This document shows, in pieces, positions 6,901 through 13,652 of a stretch of DNA of 13,652 nt (positions within the stretch are counted from its first letter, which is position 1; each line of letters opens with the position of its first letter). The notes below the pieces were generated by a model. That model did not search any database. It had not been told where the DNA came from and worked only from the letters and a program-made list of their open reading frames with translations. Position numbers and translations under genes: made by a program. Location: NCBI GenBank assembly GCA_022376515.1, contig WTXI01000583.1, positions 1 to 13,652 of the forward strand, in the 5' to 3' direction. This DNA is from Lactifluus volemus (taxonomy: Eukaryota > Basidiomycota > Agaricomycetes > Russulales > Russulaceae).

Positions 6901-7137
6901 CCTTCGTACAGCTTTCAGGGTTTGAAACATGTTCCAGGAATCAGCGAGTCATCCTGTGCATGTGGCTGTTGCTTGAGGCTGTACGGTGCTATGTAAGGCT
7001 GTATCGTGAGAAAATAAGTAGGCGATCTGAAACAAGGCGATCGGCAGTCCATTCACATAAGCAGGGAGTCAGCAGAAATGAGTCAGTAGTCCGAAAATGT
7101 ATAGTACGAGTCAGCAAACACGTGTCAGTCCATAACA

Positions 7138-7389
7138 GGCGTTCAGCGCCGTGTTACCTTGTTCGTACTTGCAGAGTACATGCGGTACTTTGCGTTGTAC
7201 CCGCTAGGCGGGGCTGTGCACGTGTTTATGAGCGACTTTTTGGGCTCCAAGGATAGCGGGACGGCCATCTTGAGCCACTTTTACTTGCTGACTGGGTGTG
7301 CGGGGGCTTTGTGGCTCGAGGCGTAAGGAACCATGCAATTTGAAACTTGCAACATTTCGCGGATCAGCTTGAGAGGGTAAAAGAGGGTA
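7138..7389. other. Flank to the right of element 1, no gene recognised
   Basis: This is unique-looking sequence between the 5' LTR and the GATA remnant. It starts with a short inverted repeat (GGCG...CGCC, 7138-7150) and has four GTAC motifs at 7165, 7176, 7185 and 7197. A minus-strand frame across 7281-7417 is open but shows no recognisable domain. GGCGT at 7138-7142 is the candidate target-site duplication. Confidence 0.5.
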
Positions 7390-8053
7390 GCATTGTGAGA
7401 CTTACTAAAGTCCGCAACTGCGCGTCGACGAAAAAGGGGAAGACACGTATAAGAGAAACAGCCAGATTTAGATGGTTTTTCGGAAACACTCACGCGTCTT
7501 GCCTTCATCGTCTTTTTGCCAAAGCGGTGTCGCCGTTGTGTGACAATTATAGCATTGCGCTTCGCGATCAATTAACTCATGCCAGGAGAGTTATTTATAA
7601 TGAGCACACCAATAATTTCCGACGATTCTTGCCGAGGTGCTGCCTGAGCTCGACCTTCGCCGTGGTTATTCCGCATGCTCTGCGGGCAGGGACGCTTATG
7701 CTAGGTCACGTGCATTTAGCAAAACCGGCAAACCCAAAGTGTGGTGTGGTAGTAGCGCGTACCAGCTTGCAGTAAAGCCCACACGCATTACAGTTGAGCT
7801 TGTCATTCAACCCACGACGCCAGAGAGGGGTGTGTGTGGCACCGCAATTTGAGCATTCGGTCTTGACGCCTCCAGGTGCGTTGCTACCGCTCGATCCCGT
7901 TGGCGGGAGCGTCGTCGGGGGATTGGCTACAGTCGCACTGGGACCAGAAGATCGTGTTGTGGCACCCTGAGTGCGAAGGCCGAGAGAAGGCCAGGATGAG
8001 CCAATTCTGGTAGGCATAATGCGACGACATTCGCAAGCAGGTGACAAAGTCAT
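7390..8053 (-). pseudogene. Remnant of a two-finger GATA transcription factor, three exons recognisable
   Basis: Exon a (8053-7763) ends in a complete GATA finger, CSNCGATHTPLWRRG...CNACGLYCKL (C-X2-C-X17-C-X2-C). A 62-bp intron (7762-7701, GTACGC...CTAG, phase 0) leads to exon b (7700-7610), HKRPCPQSMRNNHGEGRA then QAAPRQESSEII. A 50-bp intron (7609-7560, GTGTGC...GAAG, phase 1) leads to exon c (7559-7494), AQCYNCHTTATPLWQKDDEG, the first half of a second finger. A strong donor GTGAGT follows at 7493. The distal half should supply CNACGLYYKLHG; only a degraded TGCGGACTTTA near 7415-7405 remains, followed by stops. The first half of finger 2 reads PLWQK where PLWRK is usual. The 5' side runs into GC-rich repeats at 8057, so the promoter and any upstream exons are missing. 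The reading phases of the three exons agree exactly. The family (fungal GATA factor) is sure; orthology is not. Confidence 0.8.
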
Positions 8054-8056
8054 AAA

Positions 8057-8700
8057 ATGACAGGCGCGGGAGGCACGGCCCAGGAGGTGGTGGAGGCAGC
8101 GGAGGCGGCGGGGCAGGAGGAGGCGGCGGAGGCGGAGGCGAAAAAAGAAGAAAAAAGTCAGGACGCGTTAGGTTTGAGCAGGCAGAGTGACAACATACCG
8201 GGGAGGTGCAGAACACGTCGGCGCAGGCAGCGTGACACCGTGGACCGCCCGGCAGTGCCAATGGGTCCAGGAGGTGCGCGATGTGGAGGTGAATGCGGCA
8301 GAGGAGATGGAAGTGGCCCAGGAGGACCAAGAGGAGGTGGTGCAGGCGGTGCAGGCGGCGGCGCAGGAGGAGGCAGCGGAGGCGGAAAGAAGGGAAAAAA
8401 AAAAAGTCAGGCACGTTGGGGTGGAGCAGGCTGACAACGTACCGAGGAGGGTGCAGAAGAGGCCGACGCAGGCAGCATGACGCCGTGGACCGCCCGGCAG
8501 TGCCAGTGGGTCCAGGAGCCGCGCGATGTGGAGGTGGCGAAAGCGGTGGAGGCGGCGCGGAGGAAGAGAGAAAAAAGGCAGGGATGCTGAGATGTGTGGT
8601 GGGGCAAGACGGCGAGCAGTGGTGGCGACAACAGAGGCGAGACAGCAACAGAGGGGATAGGCGCAGACAACGAGAGGCACGAAAATGATGAGGCAAACGA
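8057..8700. repeat. GC-rich tandem repeat, period about 247 bp, about 2.5 units
   Basis: Units can be aligned by repeated landmarks: caggaggaggc(g/a)gcggagg at 8114 and 8364, gtcagg at 8157 and 8406, gtggaccgcccggcagtgcca at 8240 and 8485 (spacing 245-250). The third unit is shortened and decays past 8577. Frames on both strands are open because of composition. On the plus strand each unit can be read as an Ala/Glu/Gln-rich helical segment (AAAQEEAAEAERREKKK in one unit), so the array may derive from a coiled-coil coding repeat, but no continuous gene is present. Confidence 0.75.
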
Positions 8701-8759
8701 AAATCAACATCAAGCAAACAAGAGTAAACAACCGATGCAGGTGCACCGGAACGACTTAG

Positions 8760-9272
8760 CAAAAATTTCGTGACTTTGGCAAAAACTTCGCGACTTCACA
8801 AAATTTTCAGTGTGCTTAGCTAATTATGTGATAATTAAGCGACTTTAAGCGACTTTAAGCGAATTTAAGTGACTTTAAGCAACTGTACATGTTTAAGTAA
8901 CAATTAAGCAAACACAATAACTAGTAACCGGTGAACCAATTGTTTTTAAGTGGTTTTAAGTGACAATTAAGCGACACCTGATAATCAAGCAACTGGTAAG
9001 TGCAGTAAGCAGTCAACAAGGTGTTTTAAGTGCAATTAAGTACACAGACATGACACTTAAGCAGTTGATTAAAAATCATGTGACCACTTTGCTTAAAAAA
9101 TGGGCATCACTTAACTTGCTTAATTGTGCTTAAATGACCTAATTGTCTTAAGTGTCGCTTAATGTACTTAAAAATACTTAAAAAGCAATTTTAAGCAATT
9201 TTAAGTACATTTTAAGCATATTTTAAGCACATTTTAAGTAAAACTTTTTAAGTAACTTTAAGTAACTTTAAG
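8760..9272. repeat. AT-rich TTAAG/CTTAA repeat tract with strand switch
   Basis: Short irregular repeats built on TTAAG with spacings of roughly 10-12 bases. From about 8836 to 9062 the motif reads TTAAG on the plus strand, from about 9090 to 9185 mostly CTTAA, and from about 9190 to 9272 TTTTAAG again (gcaattttaag, tacattttaag). It begins with a repeated gactt(t/c)-type unit (8763-8800). No gene is visible. It is not the fungal telomere repeat TTAGGG. Confidence 0.75.
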
Positions 9273-9296
9273 CTGCTCGGACATTTTGCTGATGTG

Positions 9297-9770
9297 CTCT
9301 ATTTCATCTCATTTTACTCCATTATCACACTATTTCACCTCATTTTACTCCATTTCACACTATTTTATCTCATTTCATGCTTATTTCATGCTATTTCACC
9401 TCATTTCACTCCATTTCATCTTATTTCACCCTATTTTACTCCATTTCATCCTATTTTACCTTATTTCACTTCATTTCACACTGTATCACCTCATTTTACC
9501 TTATTTCACTCTATTTTACCTCATTTCACTTCATTTCACTCTATTTCATCTCATTTCACTTCATTTCACCCCATTTCACTCTATTTCATCTCATTTCACT
9601 TCATTTCACCCCATTTCATCTCATTTCACCTCATTTCATCTCATTTCATCTCATTTCACCCCATTTCACACCATTTCACCTCATTTCATCTCATTTCACA
9701 CTTATTTCACACTATTTCATCTCATTTCATCTCATTTCATCCCATTTCACCTCATTTCATGACCCATTTC
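9297..9770. repeat. 10-bp satellite, consensus TCATTTCAYC, nearly G-free on plus strand
   Basis: Decamers such as tcatttcacc, ccatttcatc and ctattttacc follow each other in register for long stretches, with one slip near 9700. Only three G residues occur on the plus strand between 9301 and 9760 (9379, 9390, 9483). All three plus-strand frames are open over 140-170 codons because no unit contains a stop in any register; these frames (Ser/His/Phe/Ile-rich) are not genes. Confidence 0.9.
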
Positions 9771-9772
9771 AT

Positions 9773-9787
9773 ACCCCCCCAGGGGGT
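9773..9787. repeat. Short inverted repeat ACCCCC-N3-GGGGGT at the satellite edge
   Basis: This is a perfect 6-bp stem with a 3-base loop, 29 bases before the first recognisable gag codon of element 2. It marks the junction between the satellite and element 2. Its origin is unknown. Confidence 0.5.
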
Positions 9788-9815
9788 GGGCGGATCATAT
9801 AGTTAAGTCAGAGGG

Positions 9816-9875
9816 ATGTCCAAGGAGCAACGCGAAGAGCTCATGGACAGCATGCTGAAAGACGAGGGTTTTTAG
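9816..9875 (+). pseudogene. gag: C-terminal 19 codons of element 2 gag
   Basis: MSKEQREELMDSMLKDEGF with stop TAG at 9873 corresponds to MSDEERGKLAEFLSQDPSF at the end of element 1 gag. Directly upstream the frame meets a stop (9804) and then satellite DNA, so capsid and nucleocapsid regions are lost. This is a remnant, not a small gene. Confidence 0.75.
9866..9875 (+). promoter_or_regulatory. Candidate -1 frameshift site at the gag stop of element 2
   Basis: In the gag frame GGT TTT TAG; one base back GGG TTT TTA GGC, which opens the pol frame (FLGGSNPPAWERAI). It has the same T5-A-stop arrangement as element 1 at 4683-4695. Confidence 0.55.
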
Positions 9876-10360
9876 GCGGCTCTAACCCACCGGCCTGGGA
9901 AAGAGCTATAGAACTGTATCAGATCAGTATTAGGACTCAGAATTCTATGATTTTGAATGTGCCCTACCGATCCATGCAGCGAATGGCCGAAGTAAAAACC
10001 CTTGTGGACAGCGGAGCCACAGAGAACCTCATGGACACCACCACTGCCTCCTTCTTGAACGTCGTCCTCCAGAAACTCCCCCTTCCCCAAACCATCACCA
10101 ACGCCGATGGCTCTGCTAATACGGCAGGAGCCCTCACCCACTACTGCGAACTCAGAATCAGACAAGGAGACAAGGAAGAAGTACAGAACTTCTATGTCTC
10201 AAATCTAGGCTCAGATCGAATCATTCTAGGGTACCCTTGGCTAAAAGCATTCCAGCCAAGGTTCAACTGGGAAACCAGTCAACTCAAAGGGCCCCCAGTA
10301 CACCTGGAAGCCAAGTGGTACCACCGAGTAAAGAAAAGACAAGAACGAATGATCGTATGA
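9869..10360 (+). pseudogene. pol: pol of element 2: aspartic protease
   Basis: The frame runs from the -1 shift point through TLVDSGATENLMD, the retropepsin active site (DSG), to IILGYPWLKAFQPRFNW, the conserved end of the domain. The first ATG is at 9947, but by analogy with element 1 the domain is made as a Gag-Pol fusion. The frame is closed by TGA at 10358-10360; the same frame continues at once with RARIDPAWEEGDEIILV, so the stop is a point mutation, most simply CGA (Arg) to TGA. Confidence 0.85.
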
Positions 10361-10996
10361 CGAGCACGAATAGACCCTGCCTGGGAAGAAGGAGATGAGA
10401 TCATCCTAGTCAGCAAAGTCAATATGGTGCAGCAATGGGCGGAGAAAGCAAGCAAAGACAAAGAAAAAGTAGAAATTCCCCCGCAGTACCGAGACTTTGC
10501 GGACATCTTCTCAGAAGAGGGAGCAAAGCGATTCCCACCATCTAGGCCAGAAGACCACGTGATTAAATTAAAGCCTGAAGCACCGGACGTCATCAATTGC
10601 AAAGTATACCCCCTGACCACAGCAGAAAAGCAAGCCACGAAGGAGTGGATTGACGAGCACGAACAAAAGAACTACATCGAAAAATCCAACTCCCCTTGGT
10701 CGACGCCTTGGTTCTTCATCAAGAAGAAAGATGGAAGTCTTCGCCCCATCCAGGACTACCGTGAAGTCAACAAATGGACGGTCAGGGATGTTTACCCTAT
10801 GCCAAGGATAGAACAAATCATGGAGGAACTCAGCAGCAAGGAACTATTTACCAAATTCGACATTCGATCGGGGTACCATAATATACGCATCAAAGAAGAG
10901 GACCGCTGGAAAGTGGCCTTCAAAACCCCCTTTGGACTGTACCACCCCAATGTCATGCTGTTTGGACTGAACAACTCCCTGGCCACTTTCCAGTGA
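10361..10996 (+). pseudogene. pol: pol of element 2: linker and N-terminal reverse transcriptase
   Basis: In the same frame as the protease. It shows the linker end EEGAKRFPPSRPEDH, then KPEAPDVINCKVYPL, SPWSTPWFFIKKKDGSLRPI, the first palm Asp in FDIRSGYHNIRI, and FGLNNSLATFQ. The last motif normally reads NSPATF; CCG to CTG at a CpG would explain the Leu. The frame stops at TGA 10994-10996, where Arg is expected before MADSL (FQR-M in element 1). A second break follows at about 11012 (CTTTAAACCC), where the frame moves to that of the YMDD segment; loss of two T from a T run would account for it. Confidence 0.88.
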
Positions 10997-11012
10997 ATGG
11001 CAGACAGTCTTT

Positions 11013-12205
11013 AAACCCATCTATGATAAATTCCCTGGGGAATGCCACGGGTATATGGATGACTTTCTGATAGCCACACACAAAGACCCAGCTCGCCATC
11101 GCCTAATAACACGAAAGGTCCTACAAGTGTTCCGCGATCACAGCCTGTTCCTCAAACTCCCCAAATGTGAGTTTGAAAAGGACGCAGTAGAATACCTAGG
11201 CATCTACATGAAAGATGGGACCATCCGCATAGATCCAACCAAACGTAGTGGCCTAGCGACGTGGCCACGACAGCTGTCCACCGTGACCCAAGTACGGAGC
11301 ACCCTAGGAGTCTTGGGATACCAAAGACCATTCATCAGAGGATTCGCCCATATCGCCAAACCTCTCACGAGCCTCCTTAAAAAGGGGCAGACATTCAAAT
11401 GGATGCAAGAGTGCACGGACGCTCTGAACAAACTAATTGACATAGTCACTAGCGACCCCATACTCTTTCGACCAGATGAAGCCAAGCAGTTTGAACTGGA
11501 GGTCAATGCCTCCCAATACACGATAGGAGCCATCCTCTATCAGCGCGATGACAATGGGAAACAAAGACCAGTGGCCTACCACTTGGAAACTCTGAACGAA
11601 GCAGAACGGGGCTATGACATCTTTGATCGAGAGCTAATGGCAGTGGTCAAAGGACTAGAGAACTGGCGACACCTCCTACTGGGCGCGCAGCATGAAGTCT
11701 TAGTATTCACAGACCACGCTAACCTACAACACTGGCGCAACCTGCAGAAAATCAACAGGAGAGTTGCCCGTTACATCCCACAACTTGCGGAATATAACTA
11801 CAAACTGATCCACAAACCTGGGAAGTACAACAAAGCAGACCACCTCTCACGCCGCCCAGATTATGACCAAGGAAAGGAGGACAACCAGGATGTCACGGTT
11901 CTCCCTGACTCAGTCTTCGTCTGGGCCATTAGCCTCTCCTCCCTCGAGGAACACGTCTTTGAAGCACAAACCCACACCCCTGCCGAACTCCTTCACTGGT
12001 CGGAACTCCACCCTTGTATGCACAAAAGGGATGATATCTGGTTCCACAATAACAAACCAGTTGTCGTGGTAGACAACACCCTGAGAAGGGAGATAGTTAC
12101 TCACTACCATGACCACCAGACGGCAGGACACCCCGGAATTTTTTACACCTACCTACTTGTCACACGTGACTACTGGTGGCCCGACGTCAAACAATTCATC
12201 AAAAC
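11013..12205 (+). pseudogene. pol: pol of element 2: RT palm, RNase H and integrase zinc-binding start
   Basis: The frame opens as KPIYDKFPGECHGYMDDFLI; the YMDD box is intact at 11052-11063. RT thumb and connection follow (YLGIYMKDGTIRIDPTKR). In RNase H the first catalytic Asp is Asn: FELEVNASQY where element 1 has FELEVDASQY. The change GTCGAT to GTCAAT is a G-to-A at a CpG. The other two acidic residues (DREL, FTDH) are present. Then come HKPGKYNKADHLSRR and the two His of the integrase HHCC motif (YHDHQTAGHPG). The matching CxxC lies in the next frame: one A is missing from the A run at 12201-12204, and the frame drifts to a false end at 12317. Confidence 0.9.
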
Positions 12206-12553
12206 TACGTACAAGGATGCGCCGTCTGCCAAGCAACGAAGAGTCGTACTACCAAACCCAAGATCCCCATCTTCCCCATCACCACAGAACGAAACGCCAC
12301 CCCCTTTGAAACCATAGCCCTAGATCTAATAACTGACTTACCTCTGTCAAAGGGATACGACTCCATCCTCACAATCACTGACCATGACTGCACCAAGGCG
12401 GCCGTGTTCCTCCCCTGTAACAAAACCATAGATGCGCCAGGAGTGGCTTCCTTGTATGCCAAGCATGTGTTCCCCCACTATGGAGCCCCTAGAAAAGTCA
12501 TTTCGGACCGAGACCCTCGCTTCACTGCTAACTTTGCACAAGAACTCTGCTGA
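12176..12553 (+). pseudogene. pol: pol of element 2: integrase CxxC and first part of catalytic core
   Basis: From about 12204 the correct frame reads NYVQGCAVCQATKS, completing the HHCC motif, then the core: ALDLITDLP (first catalytic Asp), LTITDHDCTKAAVFLPC and ISDRDPRF (second Asp). The residues before NYVQ in this frame are out of register with the family. TGA at 12551-12553 interrupts just after QELC, where element 1 continues with Lys and an Arg codon CGA is the likely ancestor here. Confidence 0.87.
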
Positions 12554-13078
12554 ATACTAGGGTCAGCTCAGAACCTCAGTACAGCCTATCATCCACAGAC
12601 AGACGGGCAGTCGGAACGTACCAATCAGTGGCTGGAACAGTACTTGAGGATCTATGGGAACTACAGGTATGAACAAGACGACTGGGCAACCTGGTTACCT
12701 ATGGCACAATATGTACAAAGGTCGTGGCCTAACGCTACCACAAACAAGACGCCGTTCGAACTCCTTATGGGGCACACACCCTCCTTATCTGACCAACCGA
12801 TAACAACCAACGTCCCCCTTCTGGAGGATAGACAGCGCACCCTGGAACATGTAAGAGAACAGGCTCAACGATCGATCAGAGCCGCTCAAAACACATTGCA
12901 ACGTTACGCCCAGAGGAAGAAGGGGCAATGTAACTACAGGCCTTTCCACGAAGGCGAAAAGGTCTGGCTAGAAGGGACTAATCTAAAGACGACACACCCC
13001 ACCACCAAACTAAGCAACAAACGGCATGGACCCTTCCTTGTGACCAAAGTCGTGTCACCAGTGGTTTTCAAACTGTGA
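12554..13078 (+). pseudogene. pol: pol of element 2: integrase core end and GPY/F region
   Basis: In the same frame after the TGA. It contains STAYHPQTDGQSERTNQ with the third catalytic residue, Glu, then the C-terminal integrase helices and GEKVWLEGTNLKTTHPTTKL, and a GPF box (KRHGPFLVTKVVSPVVFKL). The spacing from the second Asp to the Glu matches element 1 (X35). It ends at TGA 13076-13078, followed directly by LPASWKIHDVFHASLL; element 1 has a Lys codon here in RLKLPDRWQIHDVFH, so a charged residue, probably Arg, was lost. Confidence 0.88.
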
Positions 13079-13423
13079 CTCCCTGCCTCGTGGAAGATAC
13101 ATGACGTCTTCCATGCCTCCCTCCTCTCACCATATAAGGAGACGGAGGAGCACAGTGAGAACTTTGAAGAACCCCCACCTGACCTGATCAAAGGTGAAAC
13201 GGAGTACAAGGTGGATCAAATCCTCGACATGCAGTGGAGGGGAGGTGAGAACAATAGGAAGCGTCAATATAGAGTTCGATGGAAAGGCTACAGCGAGGCG
13301 CATGACACCTGGGAGCCAGAAGGGAATATCCGCGCCCCAGATTGTCTCAAAGAGTTCGTCCAGAAGCATCCAAAGAAGGCGCTCGCAGAAGACATAAAAG
13401 CAAAGCCAAAGGGAAGAAGATGA
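13079..13423 (+). pseudogene. pol: pol of element 2: end of GPY/F and chromodomain
   Basis: LPASWKIHDVFHASLLSPY completes the GPY/F region. A chromodomain follows from about 13200: EYKVDQILDMQW, YRVRWKGYSEAHDTWEPEGN and APDCLKEFVQKHP. The aromatic cage positions (Y, W, W) are kept. A basic tail KAKPKGRR ends at TGA 13421-13423, which may be the native stop. The chromodomain would bind methylated histone tails and direct the integrase to heterochromatin in a working copy. Confidence 0.9.
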
Positions 13424-13652
13424 GTCATCATCCGATCCATCCAAATCTCTCCTCTGATGCCTTCCTCCCCCAATAACACTTCTCCCACTTCTCCCACTAC
13501 TCCTCGCCGTCCAGTGGCGGTCTATAGCCTGAGGATAGGGACTTCCTCGCAGCGATTGCCCAGGTCGACGTCCAGGTCATCCAGGACCTCCTGATGGGCA
13601 GAGACACCTCCCCAGTATCTGAAGCCCCCTCCTCTCCTCGCTACGTACCAGC
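13424..13652 (+). other. 3' region of element 2 with a coding-like fragment
   Basis: Pro/Ser/Thr-rich sequence follows the chromodomain. From 13528 one frame reads PEDRDFLAAIAQVDVQVIQD, then LLMGRDTSPVSEAPSSPRYV, to the window end, preceded by an in-frame TAG at 13525. An ATG at 13457 opens a different frame (MPSSPNNTSPTSPTTPRRP). This could be a 3' accessory ORF or an extended pol tail, as in element 1, but the visible part shows no zinc-knuckle motif and no clear similarity to ORF3. No LTR edge is recognised before the window ends. Confidence 0.45.

Larger units (their letters stand above)
1..7137 (-). mobile_element. Element 1: Ty3/Gypsy chromovirus, near-complete, 3' LTR cut by window start
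   Basis: The element is read right to left as 5' LTR, primer-binding site, gag, protease, RT, RNase H, integrase, chromodomain, extra 3' ORF, polypurine tract, 3' LTR. This domain order (integrase after RNase H) and the chromodomain at the integrase C-terminus define the chromovirus branch of Metaviridae. The two LTR copies are identical over 80 bases except for one single-base gap, so insertion looks recent. Target-site duplication cannot be tested because the left flank is outside the window; the first five bases beyond the right LTR are GGCGT (7138-7142). Five 1-base-deletion-type frameshifts (near 6449, 4990, 4337, 4014 and 3641) break gag and pol as written. Confidence 0.95.
6539..7137 (-). 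repeat. 5' LTR of element 1 (599 bp)
   Basis: The LTR starts on the minus strand at 7137 with TGTTATGG, fixed by the end of homology to 1-81, and ends at 6539 with CCTTAACA, giving a 5-bp terminal inverted repeat TGTTA/TAACA. The left boundary is supported by the PBS that abuts it. U3 spans about 7137-6828 and contains the TATA box; R plus U5 would be about 6827-6539. The interior holds three hairpins with 8-bp stems and 5-base loops and six CTTGAC motifs. The plus-strand reading frame at 6876-7256 crosses the LTR edge and is not a gene. Confidence 0.88.
9816..13652 (+). mobile_element. Element 2: decayed, 5'-truncated Ty3/Gypsy chromovirus, running out of the window
   Basis: The domain order is gag tail, protease, RT, RNase H, integrase, GPY/F, chromodomain, plus a 3' coding-like tail. 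The pol architecture matches element 1, but the protein sequence has diverged clearly (compare KRSGLATWPRQLSTVTQVRS with KRNGLANWPTVLTKVEDVRS). The 5' LTR, PBS and nearly all of gag are absent; the 3' LTR is beyond the window. Pol has four in-frame TGA codons (10358, 10994, 12551, 13076) and two indels (about 11012 and 12201), so it is dead as written. It is transcribed away from element 1. Confidence 0.93.

Noticed and set aside
6876..7256. 126-codon plus-strand ORF
   Set aside because: It crosses the LTR edge into flanking DNA, antisense to the element promoter, with no recognisable domain.
7884..8762. Long ORFs on both strands over the GC-rich tandem repeat
   Set aside because: Several frames are open at once from composition, the peptides are low-complexity (Pro/Leu/His or Arg/Gly), and none has a domain.
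9297..9770. CRISPR-like or telomeric array
   Set aside because: Repeats are 10 bp and contiguous without spacers, and the unit is not TTAGGG-like; the neighbouring TTAAG tract is also not telomeric.
9286..9806. Three overlapping plus-strand ORFs of 141-170 codons
   Set aside because: They are products of the 10-bp satellite, which lacks stops in every plus frame; the peptides are repeats of Ser/His/Phe/Ile.
13424..13652. 3' LTR of element 2
   Set aside because: No TG...CA boundary, polypurine tract or repeat of another part of the window was found; the LTR probably lies further right.

Overview
The window looks like transposon-rich DNA from a filamentous fungus, most likely a basidiomycete. 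It holds two chromodomain-bearing Ty3/Gypsy LTR retrotransposons (chromoviruses). Between them lies a decayed host-type GATA zinc-finger gene with introns of 50, 62 and about 76 bp, the size usual in basidiomycetes. No bacterial features, rRNA, tRNA or CRISPR arrays were seen.

Layout. (1) 1-7137, minus strand: element 1, nearly complete. Its 5' LTR (6539-7137, 599 bp, ends TGTTA...TAACA) is whole. Its 3' LTR is cut by the window start and only 1-81 is present. Reading right to left come a primer-binding site that pairs with the predicted start of the element's own transcript (Tf1-like self-priming), gag, a -1 shift into pol (protease, RT, RNase H, zinc-binding and catalytic integrase, GPY/F, chromodomain), a long Pro/Thr/Ser-rich pol tail, and an additional Cys/His-rich zinc-knuckle ORF overlapping that tail. 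(2) 7138-7389: nothing recognised. (3) 7390-8053, minus: remnant of a two-finger GATA factor. (4) 8057-8700: GC-rich tandem repeat of about 247 bp. (5) 8760-9272: AT-rich TTAAG-type repeats with a strand switch. (6) 9297-9770: 10-bp-period satellite almost free of G on the plus strand. (7) 9816-13652, plus: element 2, a diverged chromovirus that starts abruptly with the last 19 codons of gag, runs through protease, RT, RNase H, integrase and chromodomain, and leaves the window before its 3' LTR.

The two elements are head to head and have decayed differently. Element 1 has no premature nonsense codons, but carries five single-base-deletion-type frameshifts, and its LTR ends differ only by one 1-base gap over 80 bp; this means either a young copy with consensus errors or a recent burst of indels. 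Element 2 carries four in-frame TGA codons at places where Arg (CGA) is expected, a CpG-consistent Asp-to-Asn change in the RNase H active site and a Pro-to-Leu change in RT, which fits CpG deamination, plus two indels in homopolymer runs.

The most interesting items are the zinc-knuckle ORF at the 3' end of element 1 that shares about 590 bp with the pol tail, the self-priming signature with its LTR hairpins and repeated CTTGAC motifs, and the gag-pol -1 junction at a U5-A stop that is kept in both diverged elements.
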